A stretch of DNA of 64,000 nt from Neorhodopirellula pilleata (GTDB taxonomy: Bacteria; Planctomycetota; Planctomycetia; Pirellulales; Pirellulaceae): assembly GCF_007859915.1 (NCBI RefSeq), contig NZ_SJPM01000005.1, positions 367,222 through 431,221 on the forward strand. The letters are read 5' to 3'. How positions within the stretch are numbered: the stretch's first letter is position 1; every line of letters begins with the position of its first letter. The position numbers and the translations under genes were made by a program. This document shows, piece by piece, positions 14,511 through 21,934 of this stretch. The notes under the pieces were generated by a model. It was not told the DNA's origin. It saw nothing but the letters and a program-made list of their open reading frames with translations, and searched no databases.

Positions 14511-14918
14511 CTCACTCTTCAATTGTACGCGATGCAAGTGTTCCTGACACAGAAAGTTCTCGATACAATCCCGATATAGTCGTTCGTCGTAGTCGGAAGG
14601 CCCAGAAATAGCGGTATAGATGATCTCGCGATCGTCGTCAGGTCGAAGCCAATCAGATTGTTCGTAGTGCAAATTAAGCGTGTATCCTGAGTTGCTACCG
14701 GAAAGCTCGACCTCGAAGTCATCGCCTTCAAGCGGATCGACAATGTACGTGGCAGGCATGTCGATGGACGGCCGGTCACCCAACCACGGTCGTTGTACTG
14801 GCTGACCGTCGCGAAAGTACGAAACCAGGAATTTGTGCTTGTGCAGTTTGACGACCTTGATCTCGGTGCCGACTCCGTCGCTCCAGTGTCCTACGTACCG
14901 ATCTTCCCAGTCATTCAT
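14502..14918 (-). CDS. Cassette 2: hypothetical protein, 138 aa
   Basis: A small beta-barrel-like protein: GHWSDGVGTEIKVVKLHKHKFLVSYFRDGQPV near the N-terminus, FEVELSGSNSGYTLNLHYEQSDWLRP in the centre, then an acidic helix. The first half has the lipocalin/avidin-like logic of a GxW strand followed by paired strands, but I cannot assign a family. No signal peptide. The start follows attC 14950-15033 by 32 bases; the stop is in the R'' box of attC 14427-14510. Confidence 0.67.
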   Translation of the reverse strand: MNDWEDRYVGHWSDGVGTEIKVVKLHKHKFLVSYFRDGQPVQRPWLGDRPSIDMPATYIVDPLEGDDFEVELSGSNSGYTLNLHYEQSDWLRPDDDREIIYTAISGPSDYDERLYRDCIENFLCQEHLHRVQLKSEEP

Positions 14919-14949
14919 TGATATGTAGAAGTCAAAAATTTAAGTTGAG

Positions 14950-15033
14950 GAACGGTACGGATCACGTGGTCGCCGCGAACGACTCTCCACTTCAATAAAC
15001 TCAACTCGGCGACTCACGTGCATCCGATGGTTC
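14950..15033 (-). other. attC site closing cassette 1
   Basis: GGATCACGTGGTCGCCGCGA with arm CGGCGACTCACGTGCATCC; the attC nearest to intI. Confidence 0.82.
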
Positions 15034-15549
15034 CCCGCCGTTTTCGATCAGTTCGATGGCCGTCAACGCGGCGGTTACAGTGCCGGGAGAATGGGTCTGC
15101 TGAAATCGTGAACCCGCAATTTTACGGAGTTGGGGCAGCGCAGACAACGGACGTAGCCGTTTCATTGCGGTTACGGCGACACCCTTCACGAGACTTGAAC
15201 GATCTCGTAACGCGTTCACAAGAACATCGGTAGATTCCGGTGTGTCACATTTCGCTAAAGCTTCTGACGCGGCCCACCGTGCGTATTTGTCAGGGTCAGC
15301 GATTCCGCGGGACATGACGGTGATTGCATCAGATGAAGTGACGCCAATTAGGGACCAAAGCACAGGAAAGCGTGGGAAGTCAACGTTGTCGAACGATTCC
15401 ACTATCGCGTCGAGGTGGGTCACGACCAATGGTCTAAGTTCGCCGAGCAACTCGTGGTAATGGTCACGCGACGTCGCAGTTCCGAGTGAATTAAGTGCAT
15501 CGTCAAGTTCAGCGATGCCAGTAAAACGTTGCGGCTTGCTTGTCATCAT
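15001..15549 (-). CDS. Cassette 1: HEAT-repeat protein, 182 aa
   Basis: The protein has HEAT/armadillo-type helical repeats: SSDAITVMSRGIADPDKYARWAASEALAKC, STDVLVNALRDRSSLVKGVAVTAMKRL, and SALPQLRKIAG. These build a scaffold for protein binding. No enzyme motif. The frame begins at a TTG at 15561, but the ATG at 15549 (or the adjacent one at 15546) is a better start. The C-terminal GGEPSDARESPS is translated attC. As the first cassette after the presumed attI, it should be the best expressed of the array. Confidence 0.78.
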   Translation of the reverse strand: MMTSKPQRFTGIAELDDALNSLGTATSRDHYHELLGELRPLVVTHLDAIVESFDNVDFPRFPVLWSLIGVTSSDAITVMSRGIADPDKYARWAASEALAKCDTPESTDVLVNALRDRSSLVKGVAVTAMKRLRPLSALPQLRKIAGSRFQQTHSPGTVTAALTAIELIENGGEPSDARESPS

Positions 15550-15566
15550 GGATCTTCGCAAGTCGG

Positions 15567-15956
15567 GGAACGAGGTAATTATCCCCGGTTGTTCCGGAGA
15601 TAAGGGCGTGAGAAGGGTGTTATCACTGGGTGTGCCTTCGGCTTCCTGGGTGACAGGTGGGGTGTTATCGCCGGTTGCATGAGGACTTATCTCCGGGTGG
15701 CCGGACTTATCGCCGGGTCGGTCGGGAGGCCAGTATGTGGCCTCCCCGATGGTGGGTCAAGGAATTTTTTCGAAAAACATTTTGGTGTTGGGTTGACCTT
15801 CTTTAGGGTGGTGCGAAGAATCGACCCCGTAGTGCGGCGATCCGTCGGAAACACGGCAGAAACCTCGCTTCCTAGAGCCTTTCACATGGAAGTCTCTGGA
15901 AGTGTGCTTGATAGTGTGTTCGACGCGGTGAGGCGGGTCGCTGGAGAGGGACGTGG
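15567..15956. promoter_or_regulatory. attI / leader region between array and intI
   Basis: About 390 bases without a convincing gene. The first cassette begins at the GTTCC box near 15,567 (minus strand). Six copies of TTATCnCCGG(k)T lie at 15579-15590, 15593-15604 (inverted), 15620-15631, 15665-15676, 15688-15699 and 15708-15719. The first two form an inverted repeat, TTATCcCCGG and CCGGaGATAA around 5 bases. By integron logic this interval should hold attI, the cassette promoter and the intI promoter. A TTGACC with AAGAAT 17 bases downstream near 15,794-15,822 could serve intI. Which repeats are integrase sites and which are operators cannot be told from sequence. Confidence 0.55.
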
Positions 15957-15965
15957 TTGTCGTTG

Positions 15966-16802
15966 ATGATCACGGATGACGGGATGGAGTCGATTGTGCA
16001 CGGACGGTTCGGCGAAGGCGTTTTGCCGAATCGGATCACAGCGGAGGGTCGTTCGATGACACAAACGGATCGTGCTGATGGGAGTTGGCACCAAGCTCAG
16101 GAAAAGTGGTCGAAGATTTGGTTTACGAACTTGTGTCGTTTTCACAGTCGCAAGCCGCAACCGACGTGGGAGTTTACTCCCGAAGATGCGATCGCGTTCT
16201 TGCAAGATCATCTGCGGCGTAAGACGCCAGCTTGGAAACGACTGAGGATCATTGACTCGTTGATGTACTACCGCCGCCATGTGCAGGCTGGCCCAATTGA
16301 TGATTTCAAGTTCATCCACACGAAGCTAGAAGCGTTGGCGAGGGCGGAAAAGATCAAGCAGATGTGCCAAGGCGAGATGGATGTGATTGAAGACGTCGTC
16401 GGGCATATTGATCCGAAAGAACCGGACGTGATTCAGAACCTTCGTCGGGCCATTCGGGGCCGACACGACAAGCTGGAGACCGAGCGGGCGTATGTCTACA
16501 ACGTGCGGGCGTTCATGCGAGAGCGAGGACTGAAGTGTCAAGCGGATTTCGACAAGATCACTGCCGCTGATATCGAGGCTCACCTGACGGATATGGCCGT
16601 CGATGGCGATGTTGCCGTCTCGACTCAGAACCGAGCCTTTTACGCTCTGTTGTACCGTCCTGGACGCGGTGGCGGTTCGGGCTGGGTGTGTTCGGCTGGG
16701 GGCTTGATGAGCCGGTCGAACGAAGAACTATCTTGCCGATCAACGCGAGGAGCTTGGGGCGTTTTTCTAAGCACGTCGGCTGATATTTTTCCAATTAACT
16801 GA
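15966..16802 (+). pseudogene. intI: Integron integrase, truncated before the catalytic domain
   Basis: The N-terminal part (residues about 25-140) matches the extension seen in planctomycete integron integrases (WSKIWFTNLCRFHSRK, WKRLRIIDSLMYYRRHV). It is followed by the SAM-like core-binding domain: LRRAIRGRHDKLETERAYVYNVRAFMRERGL, then ITAADIEAHLTDMAVDGDVAVSTQNRAFYALLY. The STQNxAxxALLF motif is typical of IntI. Directly after it the sequence becomes low-complexity (RPGRGGGSGW) and stops at about 278 aa. The Arg-His-Arg-Tyr catalytic domain and the IntI-specific insertion are absent, and I find no remnant in other frames. Starts at TTG 15957 and ATG 15966 are possible. Palindromic repeats follow at once. 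Confidence 0.85.
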
Positions 16803-16849
16803 ATTAGCCATTTGTGCACTAGCCCCGGTTAAGCGGGAACCGTGGCTAT

Positions 16850-16967
16850 CGGTCTGTTGATTTAGTCGTTTAACGGCAAGCCGAAGGCGTCGGCGATGCC
16901 CCCAATTGACGCCTACGGCTTGCCGTTAAACGAAAAGGGGTCGCGATACCACTAAATCAACAGCCCG
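16850..16967. mobile_element. 118 bp palindromic MITE-like element, copy 1
   Basis: Terminal inverted repeats CGGTCTGTTGATTTA and TAAATCAACAGCCCG enclose a 26 bp near-perfect inner stem (TCGTTTAACGGCAAGCCG... and its complement). The flanking tetranucleotides are CTAT and CTAG. It follows the broken intI. Confidence 0.75.
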
Positions 16968-16971
16968 CTAG

Positions 16972-17170
16972 CGGGCTGTCGGTTTAATCGTAACCCGAAG
17001 CGTCAGCGAGGGATGAGTCAGTATCAATGATCCCTCGCTGACGCATCGGGTTACGATTAAATCAACAGCCCGGTGAGCGAGAGATTCATACAAAGGACTT
17101 AATGGTGATCAATCCCTCTCTCACGCTTCGGGTTACGATGCAAACTAAATCAACCGCCCGCTAGCGTTAA
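16972..17170. repeat. Tandem palindromic repeats of the GTAACCCG type
   Basis: Two adjacent hairpins. The first (16972-17072) has arms TTTAATCGTAACCCGAAGCG and CGCATCGGGTTACGATTAAA plus AGCGAGGGAT/ATCCCTCGCT. The second (17066-17166) has GTGAGCGAGAGATT and AATCCCTCTCTCAC, ends TAAATCAACCGCCCG, and is more decayed. Both end in the same TAAATCAAC terminus as the 118 bp elements. The stretch 16803-17206 holds no gene. It lies between the 3' ends of intI and purL. Confidence 0.75.
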
Positions 17171-17206
17171 AACGGCTAATAAACCGAATGACTTCACTCG
17201 ACGTGC

Positions 17207-20200
17207 TTAATGCCAATCCAAGGGGCTCTGCCAAGCGGATTTGGCGGCTTGGATATCGACCATGAGGACTTCGTTGCCCGCATCGAGAATACGGACCGAG
17301 GAGGTCGCGTTGACTTCGCCCAAACGAGCGGCCGGAACACCGGCGTCGGAAAGACGCTTGGCCACCGCGTTGGCATTATCCTGTGCGACTTCGATCAGGA
17401 AACGAGTGTTGGATTCACTGAATAGCAATTCGGCTGACGTTAAACCACCATCGGTCCGATCGATCGTGTCGAGTTGAAGGTCCAGGCCTAGACCGCCGGC
17501 CAATGCCATCTCGGTAGCCGCGACGGCGAGTCCGCCTTCGCTTAGGTCGTGGCATGATCGCAATTCGCCCGCCATGATCGCCGCGTGGACGGTGGCGAAG
17601 ACATTCTTGGCGTAACTGGGGTCCACCTTCGGAACTTCGCCGCCGGATTGGTTTTCGACCAATGAGTAATGGGAACCGCCGAGTTCGCGGTGGGTCTTGC
17701 CGACCAAGAAAACGACGTTGCCGGCTTCTTTCAAATCCATCGTGACGGCTTTGCGGACGTCGTCCATTTGGCCCATCGCACTGATTAGAAGGCTCGGCGG
17801 GATGCCGATCGTTTGCTTGTCGCCGGACTCGTCGAAATAGCTGAACTCGTTGTTCAAACTGTCCTTGCCGCTAACGAACGGTGTGCCCAACGTGACCGCC
17901 ATGTCTTGACAAGCGATCGCGCTGCGGACGAGCGAACCGAGCGTTTCGGCGCGGTCGGTGTATCCCCAACAAAAATTGTCCAAGATCGCGATCTTCGAGG
18001 GATCGGCTCCCACGGCGACCGCGTTTCGCATCGCTTCGTCGATCGCCGAAGCGGCCATGTGATAAGTGTCAAAATCGCCGTAGTGCGGGTTCATGCCGTT
18101 GGAGATCACCAAGCCGCGGTAGCTGTTGAGCTTCGGCCGAACGACGGCGGCATCGCCGGGACCGTCGCACTGCGGGCCGACGAGCGGTTTGACGACGCTG
18201 CCGGCTTGGACCTCGTGGTCGTATTGACGAATGATCCAGTGCTTGCTGGCCACGTTGTAACTTCCCAGGATTTTCAACAGCGTTTGCGTGTTGGCCTGGG
18301 CATCGCGTGCGGGAATCTTCAGTTCCGTGGTCGCCGGGGGCTTATAGACTGCATCGCGAATCACCGGCGGGCGGCCGTCGTGCAGGAACGACATGGCGAT
18401 ATCGCCGACGGTGGTCCCGTTGTAGGTCAGCTTCAAACGTCCGGTCGGCGCGAACCGCCCGATCGCGGCCGCCTCGACGCCTTCGCTTTCGCACAAACGA
18501 CGCATCGCCTCCCATTTTTCTTCGGGAACGGCGAAGACCATTCGTTCTTGCGCTTCGGAGATCCAAATTTCGGTGTAGGTCAGCCCGTCGTATTTCAGTG
18601 GGGCTTGATCCAACCAAACCTCGGCACCGAGTTCTTCACCCATCTCGCCGACGGCGCTACTGAATCCGCCCGCACCGCAGTCGGTGACGGCGTTGTACAG
18701 GCCCGCGTCGCGGGCCTGCAGCAACACGTCGAGGACCATCTTTTCGGTGATCGCGTTGCCGATTTGGACCGCGCCGCCGGAGAGCGATTCCGATTCACTG
18801 GTCAATTCGGCGCTGCTGAACGTCGCCCCGTGAATCCCGTCGCGTCCGGTTCGACCTCCCACGGCGACGATCAAGTCGTTCGCCTTGACTTCTTTGTCTT
18901 CCATTCCGACCGGGATGATTCCGACGTTCCCGCAATAAACCAGCGGGTTGCCCAGATAGCGATCGTCAAAGAACACGGCACCGTTGACCGTCGGGATGCC
19001 CATTCGGTTTCCGTAATCACGAACGCCCGAGACGACACCTTGGATCACCCGTCGTGGATGCAACACGCCCGGCGGCAAACTCTCCGGTGCAACGTCTGGT
19101 TTCGCGAAACAGAACACATCCGTGTTGCAGATCGGCTTGGCGCCCATACCGGTGCCCATCGGGTCGCGGATCACGCCGCCGATGCCGGTGTTGGCACCGC
19201 CGTAGGGTTCCAGTGCCGAGGGGTGGTTGTGCGTTTCGACTTTGAAGCAAACATGGTCTTGTTCGTCGAACGTGACCACACCGGCGTTGTCTTTGAAAAC
19301 ACTGACGCACCAATCGGCGTCGCCCAGGCTGCGGCGGATCGTTTGGGTGGCTTCAAAGATGGTTTCCTTGAGCATGTTGTTGTATTGCCGTTCATCGCCC
19401 AGCGGTGTCCCGTCGGCCGACGGACCGCGGTAGTGGATTCGTCCGGCGAGTGTCTTGTGGCTGCAGTGTTCCGACCAAGTTTGAGCGACCGATTCGAGTT
19501 CGATGTCGGTGGGGTCGCGATCGAGCGAAACGAAATGGTCGCGGATGGTTTGCATTTCGACGAGCGTCAAGTAGAGCTGGCCGTCCTTGGAAAGCTTTTC
19601 CAAACCCGCATCATCGAGTTCGCGGATCGGAACGCGAACGAGTTCGAATTCACCACTTGATCCGACGTCGAGACGATCCATTTGCAGCGGACCGATCACA
19701 TAGGCTTCGATGGAATCGTTCGACAATGCTTTGCGGCAAATCCTTTCCAAGCCATCGTCGTCGACGCCCGCGATCCAAAATTTACGAAACGTGCGGACGG
19801 CCTGGGTAGCGAAACCACTGTCGGCGAGGGCTCCGAGCGTTGAGGCGGCGACGGGGTCCATCACACCCGGCTTACTCATCACGTGTACCAAATGCGGGGC
19901 GTCGTCGATGCCGCGATCGGCGAGCGTTTCGATCATCGTTTCGGGTGGTTCGGCGAGCGTTTCGCGGGCGGCTTCGTCGGCACCTTGATCGATCCGCGAC
20001 ACCACGGTGCGTTCGGTGACCGCATCGGCGAGCAGGCTCGCACCGATCTGTTCGGCTTGGTCAGCGTCGAGGTCGCCTTGGAGCAGGTATCCATGCGCGG
20101 CGGCGACGACCAAGTCATCGCCGAGGCCGAGTTGGTGGATCTCGTCGGCGGTTTGTCGACCGGCACGGTCGGTTTGGGTCGGGTTGGGATGGATATCGAT

Positions 20201-20215
20201 TTGCCAAAGCGGCAT
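17207..20215 (-). CDS. purL: Phosphoribosylformylglycinamidine synthase, PurS-like/PurL fusion, 1002 aa
   Basis: It catalyses the ATP-dependent amidation of FGAR to FGAM in purine synthesis. The PurL signature WSEHCSHK is at 247-254, followed by the conserved blocks ETHNHPSALEPYGGANTGIGGVIRD, GIPTVNGAVFFDDRY, DCGAGGFSSAVGEMG, SGKDSLNNEF and HDLSEGGLAVAATEMALAGG. Small PurL proteins have about 720-740 residues; here about 200 extra N-terminal residues contain what look like two PurS-like halves (1-85 and 105-185). There is no C-terminal glutaminase domain, so a separate PurQ must supply ammonia. tyrA lies upstream on the same strand, about 700 bases away. Confidence 0.95.
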   Translation of the reverse strand: MPLWQIDIHPNPTQTDRAGRQTADEIHQLGLGDDLVVAAAHGYLLQGDLDADQAEQIGASLLADAVTERTVVSRIDQGADEAARETLAEPPETMIETLADRGIDDAPHLVHVMSKPGVMDPVAASTLGALADSGFATQAVRTFRKFWIAGVDDDGLERICRKALSNDSIEAYVIGPLQMDRLDVGSSGEFELVRVPIRELDDAGLEKLSKDGQLYLTLVEMQTIRDHFVSLDRDPTDIELESVAQTWSEHCSHKTLAGRIHYRGPSADGTPLGDERQYNNMLKETIFEATQTIRRSLGDADWCVSVFKDNAGVVTFDEQDHVCFKVETHNHPSALEPYGGANTGIGGVIRDPMGTGMGAKPICNTDVFCFAKPDVAPESLPPGVLHPRRVIQGVVSGVRDYGNRMGIPTVNGAVFFDDRYLGNPLVYCGNVGIIPVGMEDKEVKANDLIVAVGGRTGRDGIHGATFSSAELTSESESLSGGAVQIGNAITEKMVLDVLLQARDAGLYNAVTDCGAGGFSSAVGEMGEELGAEVWLDQAPLKYDGLTYTEIWISEAQERMVFAVPEEKWEAMRRLCESEGVEAAAIGRFAPTGRLKLTYNGTTVGDIAMSFLHDGRPPVIRDAVYKPPATTELKIPARDAQANTQTLLKILGSYNVASKHWIIRQYDHEVQAGSVVKPLVGPQCDGPGDAAVVRPKLNSYRGLVISNGMNPHYGDFDTYHMAASAIDEAMRNAVAVGADPSKIAILDNFCWGYTDRAETLGSLVRSAIACQDMAVTLGTPFVSGKDSLNNEFSYFDESGDKQTIGIPPSLLISAMGQMDDVRKAVTMDLKEAGNVVFLVGKTHRELGGSHYSLVENQSGGEVPKVDPSYAKNVFATVHAAIMAGELRSCHDLSEGGLAVAATEMALAGGLGLDLQLDTIDRTDGGLTSAELLFSESNTRFLIEVAQDNANAVAKRLSDAGVPAARLGEVNATSSVRILDAGNEVLMVDIQAAKSAWQSPLDWH

Positions 20216-20493
20216 GACGGAGACCTGTGAGAAACGGTTCGAGCGGCGCGAAAAAACCGGCCAATGCGAGGCACAAATTTGCCAGGCCAGAATGTATTTG
20301 AAGTTCCGCGATTGAACAGCCCGGGATCAAGGGCCGGCTAGTCCTCGAAGGGTTCGCGTGTGCGGATGGGAGTCGCGGAGCGACCGAAGCAGTTAGCCCC
20401 ATGCGTGAGCAATCTTGATCCTACACATCTTTTTGACCCCCACGAGCTCGTCTCGTGGGTGAATAAGGTTCGCAGCTAGACACCGACGCCCTC
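20216..20493. other. Gene-free interval upstream of purL
   Basis: About 280 bases between the purL start and the hairpin block at 20,473. The part next to purL should hold its promoter on the minus strand. I see no tRNA, riboswitch or open frame with coding character. Confidence 0.4.
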
Positions 20494-20562
20494 CCAACCT
20501 TCGGAGTTCAACTTGTGCTCGCTGCTTGAAGCGGCGAGCACAAGTTGAACTCCGAAGGTTGG
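20494..20562. repeat. 29 bp perfect inverted repeat (large hairpin)
   Basis: CCAACCTTCGGAGTTCAACT and 9 further bases are followed, after an 11-base loop (TGCTTGAAGCG region), by the exact complement ending AGTTGAACTCCGAAGGTTGG. An outer pair, AGCTAGACAC near 20,475 and GTGTCTAGCT near 20,577, extends the structure. It could act as a terminator for tyrA but is far longer than needed; a mobile palindromic unit is more likely. Confidence 0.8.
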
Positions 20563-20696
20563 AAAAACTGCGGCTTGTGTCTAGCTTGCCAACCTCGGCT
20601 TCCTGCCAGACGAGCTGGCAGGGCAGCAATCCATGAGGACTTGTGGGGTATAAAGAGTGCGTAAGCATGGGGAGGGTATCTAGTCCCCACGCTTAC

Positions 20697-20813
20697 CGGT
20701 CTGTTGATTTAATCGTTTAACGGCAAGCCGCAGGCGACAGAGTTTGACAACGCAGTCGCCTGCGGCTCGCCGTTAAACGAAAACGCCCAAACGCGGACTA
20801 AATCAGCACGCCC
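20697..20813. mobile_element. 117 bp palindromic MITE-like element, copy 2
   Basis: Left end CGGTCTGTTGATTTA, right end TAAATCAGCACGCCC (decayed), with inner arms CGTTTAACGGCAAGCCGCAG and CTGCGGCTCGCCGTTAAACG. It lies downstream of tyrA. Confidence 0.75.
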
Positions 20814-20923
20814 TGACGCATGGGGCTAAATGCTATCGCGGCTCCGCCGCTGGATCACGCCGCTGGGTCATGCCGGTGAAGCTTCGTCGCGGGGGACGAA
20901 CGCCGGACTCGTTGCTCCTTCCA

Positions 20924-21832
20924 CTACGGGCGAGACTCGTGGTTTACCGCGTGGAGCCGGATCGTTTGTGCCGATCGCAACATTTCCTCGACGGCGGAAT
21001 CGTCGTGCGTTTCGATGGCGTCGATCAGACTCGTCAATTCTCGTCCGATTGAGCGGAGCGAATTGACGATTGCGGTGCGGTTTTCACCGACAATGGCGGT
21101 CCAAAGTTGCGGATCGCCGGCGGCTATCCGGGTCGTGTCGAGCCATCCCGTACCGACGATCGCCTGCCCTTCGGGCGGCAGTTGCCCTGCGATCAACGAA
21201 GCCATCAGGTGCGGCATGTGGGAGGAAATCGCGAGCAGTTGATCATGCGCGTCGGCGCTCATGTGGGAAACGTTGCCACCCAAGGAACACCAAAAATCCG
21301 CGACACGCTCGACCGCCCCGGTGGACTCGAACCCCGACGGCGTCAGGATCACGGGTCGACCGACGAATAAATCGGCACGGGAATGCTCGACGCCCGTCTT
21401 TTCGCTTCCCGCGATCGGGTGGGCCGCGATAAAACGCGAGGCTGCCGTCGCGTCGGCGACGACGGCCGAAACGATGTTCGACTTGGTACTGCCCACATCG
21501 GTGATCAGGGTATTCGGATCGGCGGCGGCAATTTCGATCACCGCATGGGCGATCGCATCGACGGGAGTGGCCACGACGACCAAGTCGGCCCCCCGGACGG
21601 CCGCGGCCAACTCGGCGGTAGCCTCGTCCACGACGCCGTTTTCCATCGCGTATTGTCGTGTTTTTTCGTTGCGGGCGCAGCCGACGACGCGGGCGTCGGG
21701 CATTCGATCACGGACCGCCCTGGCGACGCTGCCGCCGAGAAGCCCCAATCCGACGACGGCGATCCGCATCGCTTGCGATGGCGTGGGGGACCGAAGTGGA
21801 TCGGCATCGACGTTGTCATTGGGGTTTTTCAC
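20924..21832 (-). CDS. tyrA: Prephenate dehydrogenase, 302 aa
   Basis: It oxidatively decarboxylates prephenate to 4-hydroxyphenylpyruvate in tyrosine synthesis. The NAD(P)-binding fingerprint VVGLGLLGGSVARA is at 26-39, followed by VVATPVDAIAHAV, DVGSTKSNIV, FIAAHPIAGSEKTGVEHSRADLF (the TyrA active-site block with the substrate-binding His) and a C-terminal helical domain with SSHMPHLMASLIA and GTGWLDTTRIAAGDP. No ACT domain is attached. The start is a GTG. It is divergent from serB, with about 100 bases between start codons that must hold both promoters. Confidence 0.95.
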   Translation of the reverse strand: MKNPNDNVDADPLRSPTPSQAMRIAVVGLGLLGGSVARAVRDRMPDARVVGCARNEKTRQYAMENGVVDEATAELAAAVRGADLVVVATPVDAIAHAVIEIAAADPNTLITDVGSTKSNIVSAVVADATAASRFIAAHPIAGSEKTGVEHSRADLFVGRPVILTPSGFESTGAVERVADFWCSLGGNVSHMSADAHDQLLAISSHMPHLMASLIAGQLPPEGQAIVGTGWLDTTRIAAGDPQLWTAIVGENRTAIVNSLRSIGRELTSLIDAIETHDDSAVEEMLRSAQTIRLHAVNHESRP

Positions 21833-21934
21833 GGCGGGAAAGATAATCCAATCTCAGCCTCTTTCCCATCCCGTCGTCTGAATGCTGTTCATCCCGTCGT
21901 CAGAATCCAGTTGGTTCGTTACGATTCTAACATC

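Larger units (their letters stand above)
88..16802. mobile_element. Chromosomal integron: decayed intI plus 27-cassette array
   Basis: The region has an integron-integrase remnant on the plus strand at one end, and on its other side a run of cassettes whose genes are all on the minus strand, pointing away from intI. This is the standard integron layout. Each unit ends in an attC-like site: on the minus strand it begins with an AAC-containing R'' box, has paired arms around a variable centre (often TTCCACTTCAA-like) and ends in a CGTT R' box. I count 27 such sites. The array starts near 15,567 and runs at least to 88, so it may continue outside the window. Integron assignment is high confidence. 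Activity is doubtful because the integrase lacks its catalytic half. Confidence 0.9.

Noticed and set aside
15679..15966. 95-codon plus-strand frame between the array and intI
   Set aside because: It overlaps the TTATCnCCGG repeat cluster and has no family features; more likely part of the attI/leader region.
17813..19660. 615-codon open frame on the plus strand
   Set aside because: It is antisense to purL across its conserved blocks; the high-GC third positions of purL keep the opposite frame open. The product resembles no protein.
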